Shown: positions 1 to 7,209 of the stretch, piece by piece | Layout: each line of letters opens with the position of its first letter | Numbering within the stretch: position 1 is the stretch's first letter | NCBI GenBank assembly: GCA_046153875.1 | Contig: JBJXFE010000060.1 | Coordinates: forward strand, 1-12,581 | DNA: 12,581 bases | DNA from: JBJXFE01 sp046153875 | GTDB taxonomy: Bacteria > Planctomycetota > Phycisphaerae > Phycisphaerales > UBA1924 | Reading direction: 5' to 3' | Notes under the pieces: generated by a model | What the model was told of the DNA's origin: nothing | The model's database searches: none | The model's input: the letters and a program-made list of their open reading frames with translations, nothing else | Program-made: the position numbers and the translations under genes

Positions 1-250
1 CGGTCACGAGCGCCCTCCGCGCGGCGTCCGACGTGTCCGCGAAAACGGTCGGCCAGGGTGCGAGCCGCCCGCCCGTCGCCTCGCGCTCACCCGCGCGGCC
101 CGACACGATCAGCAGCCGCGGCGCCGCTGGCGGCGGGGCCGCGCCCGCCGACGCCGCCTCGGGCGTGACGGGCGGCTCCACCCCTTGAGGGCGGAGCGGC
201 GCGGCCGGCGCCGGCGACGCCGGCGGTGAACTGCGTTGACGACGATCCAT
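1..250 (-). CDS. N-terminal fragment of a protein with a receiver-like start (partial, runs off the left edge)
   Basis: An open frame begins at an ATG at 250 and reads leftward for 83 codons with no stop to the window edge. A strong Shine-Dalgarno, GGGAG at 258-262, sits 7 nt before the ATG, which decides the start. Residues 9-46 form a low-complexity Ala/Pro-rich leader. From about residue 44 a folded domain seems to start with PRLLIVSGRAGERE, followed by ADTSDAARRAL. The hydrophobic strand LLIVSG resembles the first strand of a response-regulator receiver, but the usual acidic pair after it is absent. The start lies 50 bp after the stop of the HDOD-kinase gene on the same strand, so it is probably the third gene of that signalling operon. 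Too little is visible to name the product. A degenerate receiver in front of an output domain is one option, and an unrelated Rossmann-like domain is another. Confidence 0.6.
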   Translation of the reverse strand, partial: MDRRQRSSPPASPAPAAPLRPQGVEPPVTPEAASAGAAPPPAAPRLLIVSGRAGEREATGGRLAPWPTVFADTSDAARRALVT

Positions 251-268
251 GGCGTCTCTCCCACCGTG

Positions 269-292
269 CGGGCGGGGCTCCACCCCCGCCCG
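269..292 (-). other. GC hairpin between the kinase gene and the next gene
   Basis: GGGCGGGG at 270-277 pairs perfectly with CCCCGCCC at 284-291, with a 6-nt loop and one further C-G pair at 269/292. It sits 8 bp past the kinase stop and 6 bp before the Shine-Dalgarno of the next gene. No T-run follows on the minus strand, so it is not a classic intrinsic terminator. It may be a partial terminator, an mRNA-stabilising stem or a translation-modulating structure between cistrons. Confidence 0.45.
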
Positions 293-300
293 TCCGTCTC

Positions 301-2613
301 TCAGGCGGCCCGCGCCGCCCCCACCGTCCCCGGTCGCTCCTCCACCCCAGTTGCGGCCGCGCGGAATGCGAACGTGCAGGTCGTCCCGACACCCGGCGTG
401 CTCCGCAGCGAGACCTCTCCGTGGTGCAGCTCGACGAGCCGGCGTGCGCGGGCCAGGCCCAGCCCGGTCTGCCGCCCCGCGGGCTTGTCGCTGTAGAACG
501 GATCGAACGCGTGCTGGAGCGTCTTGGGCGTCATGCCCGTCCCCTTGTCCTCGACTTCGATCAACAGTCGGTCATCGGCGGACGCGCGATGAACGCGAAC
601 ATCGATGGGGCCCTCACGCGACGCCTCCAGCGCGTTCGTGATCGCCTCGCTTACCGCCATCGAGGCCAGTTCTCGGTCTACGGCCGCGACCGGGGGCGGA
701 TCGGCGACATTCACCCGCACGCGCCCGTGCTGGCCCGTGCGCCGCTCGGCCCGTTCGATCGCGCCCGCGACCACCGCGCTCAGGGGAGTCGGCGCCAGCA
801 CCGGCGTGGGCGGGTCCGAGAGCAGCCGAAGGCTCGTGATGAGGTCCGTCAGGTGTTGCGCCGCGTTGACGATGGCGGCGGCCGCCGCCTTGTCGCTCTG
901 GGCCGTCAGGCTGTGGGCCAGGAGCTGGCTGCGCCCGCTGATCACCGTCAACGGATTGTTCATCTCGTGCGCAGCGCCGGCCGCCATCTCGCCCAGACGC
1001 ACCAGCGACTGCGCCTCGGCGAGACGGTTCTGCGCCTCGGCCAGCGAGCGGTTCGATGACGCGAGCTTCTCGCCCAGGCGCTTCGCGCCGTCGTGCTGGG
1101 CCGCCGCGACAATCACCGCCGCCCACGTCCCGGTCGCGGCCGAGAGCAGCGCCCGGTCGAGCCCGACGCTCTCGATGTCCGCCTCGTGCAGCAGCACCAC
1201 GGCCGGGCCGTCCTCGCGCGTCCCGGTCAACGGCAGCAGACGTACACGACGGATGTCCCCCGCGTCCGTCAGATAGTCCGTCAGCCACGGCAGCAGCGAC
1301 AGCGCCGACAGGCTGATCTGCTCCGGGTCGGCCAGGCGCGAGAGCGACGACGTCCGCCCGCGCGGCGCGTCAATCACGCTCGAGCGCACGGCCGTCCCGT
1401 CGGGCGCGAACTGCACGAGCTGCCACGGCTCCGCGGGGTCGTCCGGACGCGACTGGAACAGCACGGCGCAGAACCCCGACCCCAGCAGCACGCACGCGGA
1501 ACGCGCCACGTCCGACAGCGCGTCGCTCACCGTGCGCCCGGGGTTGCGGTCCGCGTGGAACGCGTTGATCGCGCCGAGCACGCGCGACTGCCGCTGCGCG
1601 ATCCGCGAGCGCGCCTGGAGCAGCGTGTTGATCCGCGCGAGCTGACGGTTCGCGCCCGTCAGGCACCGCATGAGCAGCTCCGGCGACGTCTGGTCGTCGA
1701 TCCCCAGCAGCTTGCAGCGCTCCACGACCATCGCGTGGAGCTTGGCCGACGCGGACTCCACCAGGTCCCCGTCCAGCCCGTGCTCGCGGCACGCGGCGTG
1801 GGCGAGCGGCGCCGGGTCGAAGTCCCCCGACCACCCCAGGTGCAACCCGCGGCAGACCGCGTCCGCCACGCTCACGATCGACACCAGCGCTTTGTGCGGC
1901 AGGTCGGGGATCGAGCCCGGCGGTTGCCCGTGCAGCCACATCGCGTCCTGCAGCGCGTGCGGCAGGCCCCAGTGCTCCCCGAGCCGCTTGCCCGCGGTGT
2001 GGTGATCCAGCCCGATCAGCTCGCGCTCGACACCGCTGCCCGCGACGCCGCGGCGCTCGGCCAGACCGATGACGCGCGAGTACGCCCGGGGCAGCGCCAG
2101 GTCGAGCGCCAGCTTGCCCAGGTCGTGCAGGAGCCCGGCGACGAACGCCTCTTCCGGCACCACCTTGAGCCCGTCGTGCGCGTCCGCGATCAGCTCGCTC
2201 GCGCAGGCCACCGCCACGCAGTGCGTCCAGAACCCCTTGCGGTCGAACCGGTGTTCGCGCGGCTCGTCGTCGTCCGCCTCCGCCCCCGCGCCGGCCCCGT
2301 CCATCAGCTCGTACACGCTCACCGACAGCACGGCGGACTGCACGGCCTCGAGCCCGACCATGACCACCGCGCGCCGCACCGTCGTGATCCGCTCCAGCAC
2401 CGGGCGGTCGGCGCGCCGGCACAGCCCGAGGATCCGGGCCGTCAGCGCCGGGTCGCTCTCGATCAGGGTCACGATCTCGTCCAGGTCCGCGTCGGCCGGG
2501 CTGCTGATCTGCAGGAGCCGCGCGGCGATCGGCGAGAGCGTCGGCAGCGCCTCCACCTGCTGGAGGATCAGCTCGACCTGGCGCACCCGGGCGTGTTCGC
2601 TCGTGGCGGGCAT
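301..2613 (-). CDS. HDOD domain / GAF-like / histidine kinase hybrid
   Basis: This 770-residue sensor kinase has an HDOD domain at about 10-260. It begins VEALPTLSPIAARLLQI and carries H131, LLHDLGKL (H163, D164), LDHHTAGKRLG and D251. A GAF-like region follows at about 345-505, then a short coiled coil with two similar LAEAQ units at about 523-535. The HisKA H-box is AAHEMNNPLTVISGR, with phosphoacceptor H549. The ATPase domain shows an N-box (EAITNALEAS, N660), a G1 box (DKGTGM), an F-box (AFDPFYSDK) and a G2 box (TGLGLA). There is no membrane segment, so it is probably a cytoplasmic sensor that autophosphorylates H549. The start at 2613 is supported by GGAGAG four to five bases upstream. 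It lies 32 bp after the receiver gene at 2646-3344, its likely partner. HDOD domains are known in bacterial signalling proteins, but the ligand here cannot be read from sequence. Confidence 0.95.
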   Translation of the reverse strand: MPATSEHARVRQVELILQQVEALPTLSPIAARLLQISSPADADLDEIVTLIESDPALTARILGLCRRADRPVLERITTVRRAVVMVGLEAVQSAVLSVSVYELMDGAGAGAEADDDEPREHRFDRKGFWTHCVAVACASELIADAHDGLKVVPEEAFVAGLLHDLGKLALDLALPRAYSRVIGLAERRGVAGSGVERELIGLDHHTAGKRLGEHWGLPHALQDAMWLHGQPPGSIPDLPHKALVSIVSVADAVCRGLHLGWSGDFDPAPLAHAACREHGLDGDLVESASAKLHAMVVERCKLLGIDDQTSPELLMRCLTGANRQLARINTLLQARSRIAQRQSRVLGAINAFHADRNPGRTVSDALSDVARSACVLLGSGFCAVLFQSRPDDPAEPWQLVQFAPDGTAVRSSVIDAPRGRTSSLSRLADPEQISLSALSLLPWLTDYLTDAGDIRRVRLLPLTGTREDGPAVVLLHEADIESVGLDRALLSAATGTWAAVIVAAAQHDGAKRLGEKLASSNRSLAEAQNRLAEAQSLVRLGEMAAGAAHEMNNPLTVISGRSQLLAHSLTAQSDKAAAAAIVNAAQHLTDLITSLRLLSDPPTPVLAPTPLSAVVAGAIERAERRTGQHGRVRVNVADPPPVAAVDRELASMAVSEAITNALEASREGPIDVRVHRASADDRLLIEVEDKGTGMTPKTLQHAFDPFYSDKPAGRQTGLGLARARRLVELHHGEVSLRSTPGVGTTCTFAFRAAATGVEERPGTVGAARAA

Positions 2614-2645
2614 GGCTCTCCGGCCTCCCCCTCACACCCTCGCGT

Positions 2646-3344
2646 TCAGGCGTGACGCGCCGCGCCGGACGCCGAACCGTTCACCGTCCCGGCTTCGAGC
2701 CCGAGCAGGTCGTTGATCCGCCCGATCAGCTTCTGGATGTTGAACGGTTTCTTGATGAAGTCGTCCGCGCCCGCCTTCATCAGCGTCTGAATCTCGTCCT
2801 GGTTGACGACGCCGCTGACGAAGATGATCTTCGTGTCCTTGGACATCGTGTTCGACCGCACGCGCTGGCACACGATGTTGCCGTTGATGTCCGGCAGCAT
2901 GTAGTCCAGGATCATCAGGTGCGGCTTGAACGACTCGGTGAGCAGGCCCGCGTCGTACCCCGTCGCGGCCGTCTTGATCTCGAACCGCCCGTCGCGCCCG
3001 AGAATGTCCTGGAACAGCGCCACGATCTGCGGGTCGTCGTCCACCACCAGCACGCGCTTCTTCCCGCCCTCGAGGATGTCCACGGGAATCCCGTTCGCCT
3101 TCATGAAACGGATCAGTTCCTCGCGCGGGATGCGCCGGAACTTCGACCCCGGCACGCGGAATCCGTTGAGACGCCCGCTGTCGAAGCAGCGGATGATCGT
3201 CTGCTGGCTGACCTTGCACACCGCGGCCGCCTCGCCGGTCGTGAAGATCCGCTTCTCGCCCCAGTTCTCGCCGGCGCCGGCCCCGTGATCCTCAGGCCCG
3301 TGCGCGCCCGCCCCGTTCATCTCGCCGCCCGCTTCGGCTTTCAT
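2646..3344 (-). CDS. Response regulator: N-terminal excisionase-type HTH plus C-terminal receiver
   Basis: This 232-residue protein has a Gly/Ala-rich N-terminus (1-30), then a MerR/excisionase-like helix-turn-helix at about 32-82 (FTTGEAAAVCKVSQQTI, then GFRVPGSKFRRIPREEL). A complete receiver follows at about 96-215. Receiver residues visible are the acidic pocket D102-D104, phosphoacceptor D147 in LDYMLPD, S177 in FVSG and K199 in KKPF, so phosphorylation should work. The DNA-binding part precedes the receiver, the reverse of the OmpR and NarL families. It is the first gene of a minus-strand operon, with the HDOD-kinase 32 bp downstream as its probable phosphodonor. ATG at 3344 is taken as the start. 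A second Met nine codons in (3320) is possible, and neither has a strong Shine-Dalgarno. The short basic excisionase-type HTH suggests DNA binding, but no target is evident. Confidence 0.94.
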   Translation of the reverse strand: MKAEAGGEMNGAGAHGPEDHGAGAGENWGEKRIFTTGEAAAVCKVSQQTIIRCFDSGRLNGFRVPGSKFRRIPREELIRFMKANGIPVDILEGGKKRVLVVDDDPQIVALFQDILGRDGRFEIKTAATGYDAGLLTESFKPHLMILDYMLPDINGNIVCQRVRSNTMSKDTKIIFVSGVVNQDEIQTLMKAGADDFIKKPFNIQKLIGRINDLLGLEAGTVNGSASGAARHA

Positions 3345-3559
3345 GGCTCAGCCCCGTCCTTGGCGCCAGTGGGAGCGACCGTCGGGCGCACGCCCGGCGC
3401 ACCGTCCCGGGAGCCCGGCCTTCCGAACCCCTGGGCCGACTATCGACCCCTACCTTGCCTAACTTGACACAGGCGTCCGGGAATCGATCCTGACGTCTCC
3501 GGAACGCCCGTCCTCCACTCTCGATAACGCCCAGATTGACCCCGCGGATGCACCAGCCG
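3345..3559. other. Intergenic region upstream of the regulator operon
   Basis: These 215 bases lie between the tsaB stop and the response-regulator start, both minus strand, and should hold the operon promoter. I see no convincing minus-strand -35/-10 pair. A small inverted repeat, CGGGC-GCAC-GCCCG at 3383-3396, lies in the presumed leader. The region 3440-3560 is less GC-rich than its surroundings, as expected for a promoter zone. No credible gene is present. Confidence 0.4.
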
Positions 3560-4306
3560 TCATTTTCTTGCGGAGCGCCGCCGCCACTGCGTCACCGCGT
3601 CCGGTTCCCGCGGATACACGGGAAGCAGCGCTTCGGGGTCGATCTCGGGCAGGATCAGCGATTCTTCGAAGCACGCCGCGGCATCGAACACGGGTTCGAC
3701 AATCTCAATCCCACGGCGCGCGGCCGCGGCCCGGATCGCGTCGGGGAGGAATCGGTCCGCAAGCAAAAGCCCGAAGTCCGCCGACGCGAAATCGTCGGCG
3801 GTGACGAGCCGCCCGGCGTCGCGCGGCCGCGACGGCGCGTCGAACACCGTAAGAAACGTCGCATCCCCCTTGGACGCGACAGCCACCGCAAACGGCCTGG
3901 CGGGCCCGCCCGCCGCTCCCACGTCGATCAACGCGCGATCGACGCGGCGCGCGGCCACCCGGGCGCTCGGCACACCCACGCACCGCGCCCCGACGGCCTC
4001 GGCGATCAACTTCGCGGCCGCCACGGCGATCCGCACACCCGTGTACCCGCCCGGCCCGACCGAGCAGGCAATCCGCGTCAGGTCGCGGGGCCCGATCCCG
4101 AGCCGGCGCGCCAGACGGTCGATCGCCGGCATCAGCCCGTCGTCGCGCCCGGAGGCGCGAGAAGTCGGCGCCACCGCCTCCACGCCGAGCACGCGAGCGG
4201 CAGCGCCCGGGCCGCCCTCGCCGATCGCCACGCCCCCACCGCCGACCCCGCCCGGGTTGCTCGTTTCGATCGCCAGGGTCAAGGCTCGCGCGGCGGGGCT
4301 GGGCAC
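3560..4306 (-). CDS. tsaB: tRNA threonylcarbamoyladenosine biosynthesis protein TsaB
   Basis: TsaB is the non-catalytic, ASKHA-fold partner of TsaD in the complex that adds threonylcarbamoyl to A37 of ANN-decoding tRNAs, in the cytoplasm. The family signatures are present: LAIETS at 11-16, the phosphate-loop-like SVGPGGYTGVRIAVAAAK at 82-99 (usual form GPGSFTGLRI), and the C-terminal LLPVYPREPDAV. The length of 248 residues is slightly above the usual 220-235, partly because of a Gly-rich stretch at 18-36 (PGGVGGGGVAIGEGG). The start is a GTG at 4306 with no Shine-Dalgarno nearby. A TACCCT hexamer ends 6 nt upstream, so the transcript may be leaderless. No tsaD, tsaE or rimI is seen beside it. 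Identification is firm, and the exact start is less so. Confidence 0.93.
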   Translation of the reverse strand: MPSPAARALTLAIETSNPGGVGGGGVAIGEGGPGAAARVLGVEAVAPTSRASGRDDGLMPAIDRLARRLGIGPRDLTRIACSVGPGGYTGVRIAVAAAKLIAEAVGARCVGVPSARVAARRVDRALIDVGAAGGPARPFAVAVASKGDATFLTVFDAPSRPRDAGRLVTADDFASADFGLLLADRFLPDAIRAAAARRGIEIVEPVFDAAACFEESLILPEIDPEALLPVYPREPDAVTQWRRRSARK

Positions 4307-4312
4307 GCGTCA

Positions 4313-4318
4313 AGGGTA
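4313..4318 (-). promoter_or_regulatory. Candidate -10 element of tsaB
   Basis: TACCCT on the minus strand ends 6 nt before the GTG start. With transcription starting about 7 nt past a -10 box, the mRNA would begin at or next to the start codon. No clear -35 box is visible. Similar hexamers occupy the same place at two other genes in the window. Confidence 0.35.
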
Positions 4319-4438
4319 GAGCCCCGACCTCTTCGCGCGCGTCATGGCCCGCCGATTTCGGGCCGATGCTTGATACCGCGGGGACATCGGCGTCATCCAC
4401 GTCGGCGGGCAGGCCGGCGCAAGACCGGGGAAAAGGCC

Positions 4439-4771
4439 ATGCGGGTTATTGTCACGCCGTCGCTCACCCCGCACGAGCACATTGATGTGACGAACGCCCT
4501 GACCGCCGCGATCGCCCAGGAGCTGGCCCGGGCCCAGGGCGGCAACGACGTGCTGAACTGGCTGGAGGCGGAGCGGCTGCTGCGGGGGCTGATCGCAAGC
4601 GATCGGGCCATGCCGCAAGAGCCCGCGCGCACCACGCCGGCGCGCGAGCAGCCCGTCGGCCCGGGCGCCGAGCCGCGCCCGCGCCGAACCCGCAACGCCG
4701 CCCCGCGCGTCACGATCCCGTCGCGACTTGCGCGGCGGCCCGGGAACGAATCCCCGATCGGCGCGCCGTGA
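4439..4771 (+). CDS. Small DUF2934-like protein of unknown function
   Basis: This is a 110-residue protein. Residues 1-52 look like a compact folded unit: MRVIVTPSLTPHEHIDVTNA, then a helix ending in GGNDVLNWLEAERLL. The WLEAE ending of the helix resembles the signature of DUF2934, a short family of unknown role. Residues 60-110 are Pro/Arg-rich and probably disordered and basic. ATG at 4439 was chosen because upstream codons in this frame overlap tsaB on the other strand and have no family character. GGGGAAAAGG lies just upstream as a possible ribosome site. The gene diverges from tsaB across 132 bp and precedes the methyltransferase by 64 bp. I infer a real gene from the conserved-looking N-terminal half. 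The function is unknown. Confidence 0.6.
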   Translation: MRVIVTPSLTPHEHIDVTNALTAAIAQELARAQGGNDVLNWLEAERLLRGLIASDRAMPQEPARTTPAREQPVGPGAEPRPRRTRNAAPRVTIPSRLARRPGNESPIGAP

Positions 4772-4821
4772 ACATGATCGCGTGCGGGCCCGCACCGCGC
4801 CCGACGACGGGGCCCCTTGCC

Positions 4822-4827
4822 TACCCT
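4822..4827 (+). promoter_or_regulatory. Candidate -10 element of the methyltransferase gene
   Basis: TACCCT ends 8 nt before the ATG at 4836 and no Shine-Dalgarno lies between them. This predicts a leader of only one or two nucleotides. No good -35 match is seen upstream, so the call rests on its position and on similar hexamers before tsaB and lepA. Confidence 0.4.
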
Positions 4828-4835
4828 TTGGTCCC

Positions 4836-5696
4836 ATGAGCCCCACGGCGTCGAAGAAACCTCCCTCCAAGGCACCCGAGCCGGAGTACGTGCTCGGCGT
4901 GAGCGACCAAGAGACCGGCCGCCTGGGGCTCCAGCACCGGCTCTGGTCCGAGTCTTCGCATCGTCTGTGGGAACTCGCGCGAATCCAGCCTGGCATGCAC
5001 GTGCTCGATGTCGGCTGCGGCCCCGGGTATGCCGCCGTGGACCTGGCCGAGCTCGTCGGCGCGAGCGGGCGCGTCGTCGGCGTCGACGAATCGCCGCTCT
5101 TCCTCAAGCAACTGCACGACAAGGCCGCCGCACGCCGTCTCGTGCATATCGACCGCGTCCTCGGCGACGTGCAGCAGCTCGACACGCTCCTGGCGCCGGC
5201 GCACGAGGCCTTCGACGCCGCGTACGCCCGCTGGGTCCTCTGCTTCGTGCCCGACCCCGAGTCGGTCGTCCGCGGCGTGGCGAAGCTGCTCAAGCCGGGC
5301 GGCCGCTTCGCGGTCCAGGACTACTTCAACTACGAGGCGATGACCATCGCCCCGCGCCGGCCCGCCTTCACCCGCGTGATCCAGGCCGTCGGCAAGAGCT
5401 GGCGCGACCGCGGCGGCGACCCCGACATCATCGGGCGCTTCCCCGCGTTGTGCCGCCGGCACGGGCTCGTGGTTGAATCCATGAGCGTCAACCACCGCGT
5501 CGCGCGCCCGGGCACGCCCATCTGGCACTGGCCCGACTCGTTCTGGGCCAGCTACCTCCCGCGCCTCGTCGAGATGGGCTATCTCACCCCCTCCGACCGC
5601 TCGGCCTTCGAGGCCGCGTGGTCAGAGGCGTCGACGGACCCCGACACCTTCATGTTCCTCCCGCCGGTCTACGACGTCGTCGCCGTCAAGCGGTGA
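4836..5696 (+). CDS. Class I SAM-dependent methyltransferase
   Basis: This 286-residue cytoplasmic enzyme shows Rossmann-fold methyltransferase motifs. Motif I is HVLDVGCGPGYAAVDLAEL (about 55-73), the SAM-ribose acidic residue is D84 in VVGVDES, and motif II/III is FDAAYARWVLCFVPDPESVV followed by LLKPGGRF. The pattern resembles the UbiE/COQ5-like Methyltransf_11/25 group. The C-terminal third (about 165-286) probably forms the acceptor-binding cap, with aromatic residues such as PIWHWPDSFWASYLP. The substrate cannot be told from sequence. An in-frame upstream start at 4728 exists, but the extra 36 residues are unlike the family and overlap the preceding gene. ATG at 4836, with its nearby -10-like hexamer, is preferred. 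The gene converges on the HTTM gene with only 10 bp between stops. Confidence 0.92.
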   Translation: MSPTASKKPPSKAPEPEYVLGVSDQETGRLGLQHRLWSESSHRLWELARIQPGMHVLDVGCGPGYAAVDLAELVGASGRVVGVDESPLFLKQLHDKAAARRLVHIDRVLGDVQQLDTLLAPAHEAFDAAYARWVLCFVPDPESVVRGVAKLLKPGGRFAVQDYFNYEAMTIAPRRPAFTRVIQAVGKSWRDRGGDPDIIGRFPALCRRHGLVVESMSVNHRVARPGTPIWHWPDSFWASYLPRLVEMGYLTPSDRSAFEAAWSEASTDPDTFMFLPPVYDVVAVKR

Positions 5697-5706
5697 CCAC
5701 GCCCAC

Positions 5707-7209
5707 TCACGGCCCGGGCGTCGCCGCCGGCTGCACATACACCGCGCGATCCGACGCGACATCGAGCTCGCACAGCAGCAGCCGCCCCGGCTCGGCGTCC
5801 CGGCGCTGGTAGTCGGCGATCACCACCCACAGCGCGATCCGCTCAACACGCTCCCCGCCCGCGTGGTCCGCGTTCCACCGTCGCGCGAAGTACCAGACCA
5901 TCGGCTCGAGCCTCTTCACCTGGCCGGGCTCGGGGATGCCCAGGTTCATCATCGCGATCCGCCAGCGCATCGTCGGGAACTCCCCCGACACCGACGCGGG
6001 CTTGGCCCACGACACGGGCCGTCCGGCGCGGAAGCAGTCCACCCGCCGCCCGTCCGCGAGCTTCCCCTCTACCACGAACCACCCGTACTGGTCGCGTGGG
6101 TCCGGGGCGAACATCGACCAGCGCTGGTCCAGCATCAGCGCGTGCCCGAGCAGCGACAGCGGCGGCCCGTGCAGGCGTGCAGCCCCCGGGATCGGGAGCT
6201 GGCTCAGGTTCACGAGCGCGACGTAGGCCAGCGCGATGCCCGCGCCCGCACTCGTGAAGCGCGAAGTCGCGATCGCCGGTGCGCCGGGCGGCGCCGCGCC
6301 CGCGCCCCGTCGGTCCCAAACACACCGGGGGATGAACACCGTCCACGCCGCGATCGACGCGAAGCTGAACAGCCCTACGGTCATCGTGACCTCGATCCCG
6401 ATGTGGAACCCGACGAACACTGCCACCGCGATCAACCGCGCCGGCCCGCGCCACACCGGCAGCAGCGCCAGCACGGGCCCGAGCCATTCCAGCGCCAGCG
6501 TCCCCCACGTCATCACCCGCAGCAGTCCGGGGTACGCCAGCAGCGCCGCGCCCGCGGGCGTCGTCAAGGAGTCGTTCCACAACGCGACGCCCAGCGCCGA
6601 GCCGTCGCGCCACGTCGCTCCTGACTTCATCGCCGCGGTGAACCAGTAGACCATCGCGACCTGGAGCAGCAGGGCCGCTCCGGGCCACGCGACATACGTG
6701 TTCGAGCCGCCGCGCACGGACGCGCCGCGCCGCGCGTCGAACGACCACCGCGCCCCGGTCGGCACGAGCACGCTCCAGAACAGGAGGATGTGCAGCAGCG
6801 CGTCCCCGCCCCCGCCAACGTCCGGGTTCACACGATGGAGGCTGAGCGTCAGCAGCCACGCCGCCGCCGCCGTCACACGCGAGCGCCACCCCGCGATCAG
6901 CGATGCCGCAACCAGCCCCGCGACCACGAACAGCACGCCCTGGGCCCACGCGCTCCCCATCGCGTACCGGTGCAGCGACAGGTACGCGAACACGCCGTCG
7001 ATCTCGGCCCGCGCCGCCGCGGGCATCACGCCGGCCTCGGTGTAGAACGCCCCCAGGTCGCGGGCCCGGTCGAGCAGGTCGCCCAGCATGATCGCGCCCA
7101 GCGCGATCCGGAAGAGCGCCAGCGACCGAAGATCGATCTCGAACCCGCGCCGCCACCAGGGCACCGATCCCCCGCCGACCCACCCGGGATTGGCCCCGCC
7201 CGCGCTCAC
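5707..7209 (-). CDS. HTTM-domain integral membrane protein
   Basis: This 500-residue polytopic membrane protein has an HTTM domain, related to the membrane part of vitamin-K-dependent gamma-carboxylase. N-terminal features match the family: SLALFRIALGAIMLGDLLDR, then FYTEAGVMP (about 55-63), and a membrane segment near VNPDVGGGGDALLHILLFW. Roughly eight or nine hydrophobic segments lie between about 27 and 340. After them, LDQRWSMFAPDPRDQYGWF (about 360-378) begins a soluble C-terminal domain that this family often carries. The start is a GTG at 7209 overlapping the stop of the universal stress protein gene (GTGA), so translation is probably coupled. There is no evidence for carboxylase activity, and the biochemical role of most bacterial HTTM proteins is unknown. 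Confidence 0.88.
   Translation of the reverse strand: MSAGGANPGWVGGGSVPWWRRGFEIDLRSLALFRIALGAIMLGDLLDRARDLGAFYTEAGVMPAAARAEIDGVFAYLSLHRYAMGSAWAQGVLFVVAGLVAASLIAGWRSRVTAAAAWLLTLSLHRVNPDVGGGGDALLHILLFWSVLVPTGARWSFDARRGASVRGGSNTYVAWPGAALLLQVAMVYWFTAAMKSGATWRDGSALGVALWNDSLTTPAGAALLAYPGLLRVMTWGTLALEWLGPVLALLPVWRGPARLIAVAVFVGFHIGIEVTMTVGLFSFASIAAWTVFIPRCVWDRRGAGAAPPGAPAIATSRFTSAGAGIALAYVALVNLSQLPIPGAARLHGPPLSLLGHALMLDQRWSMFAPDPRDQYGWFVVEGKLADGRRVDCFRAGRPVSWAKPASVSGEFPTMRWRIAMMNLGIPEPGQVKRLEPMVWYFARRWNADHAGGERVERIALWVVIADYQRRDAEPGRLLLCELDVASDRAVYVQPAATPGP

Noticed and set aside
270..291. The hairpin as an intrinsic terminator
   Set aside because: No T-run follows and a well-initiated co-directional gene starts about 20 bp beyond it. 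It is kept only as a structure of uncertain role.
1093..2655. A 520-codon plus-strand frame opposite the HDOD-kinase
   Set aside because: Its Arg/Val/Gln-rich translation mirrors the kinase codons on the other strand. The kinase has complete catalytic boxes.
3464..3492. Perfect TTGACA on the plus strand as a promoter -35
   Set aside because: The hexamer 17 bp downstream is ATCCTG, a poor -10, and no plus-strand gene follows, only tsaB in antisense.
3459..3674. A 71-codon minus-strand frame between tsaB and the regulator gene
   Set aside because: Most of it overlaps the end of tsaB in another frame. It has no ribosome site and no recognisable sequence.
3536..4438. Upstream extension of the small DUF2934-like ORF over tsaB
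   Set aside because: The extension is antisense to tsaB, Arg-rich and without family character. The start was moved to 4439.
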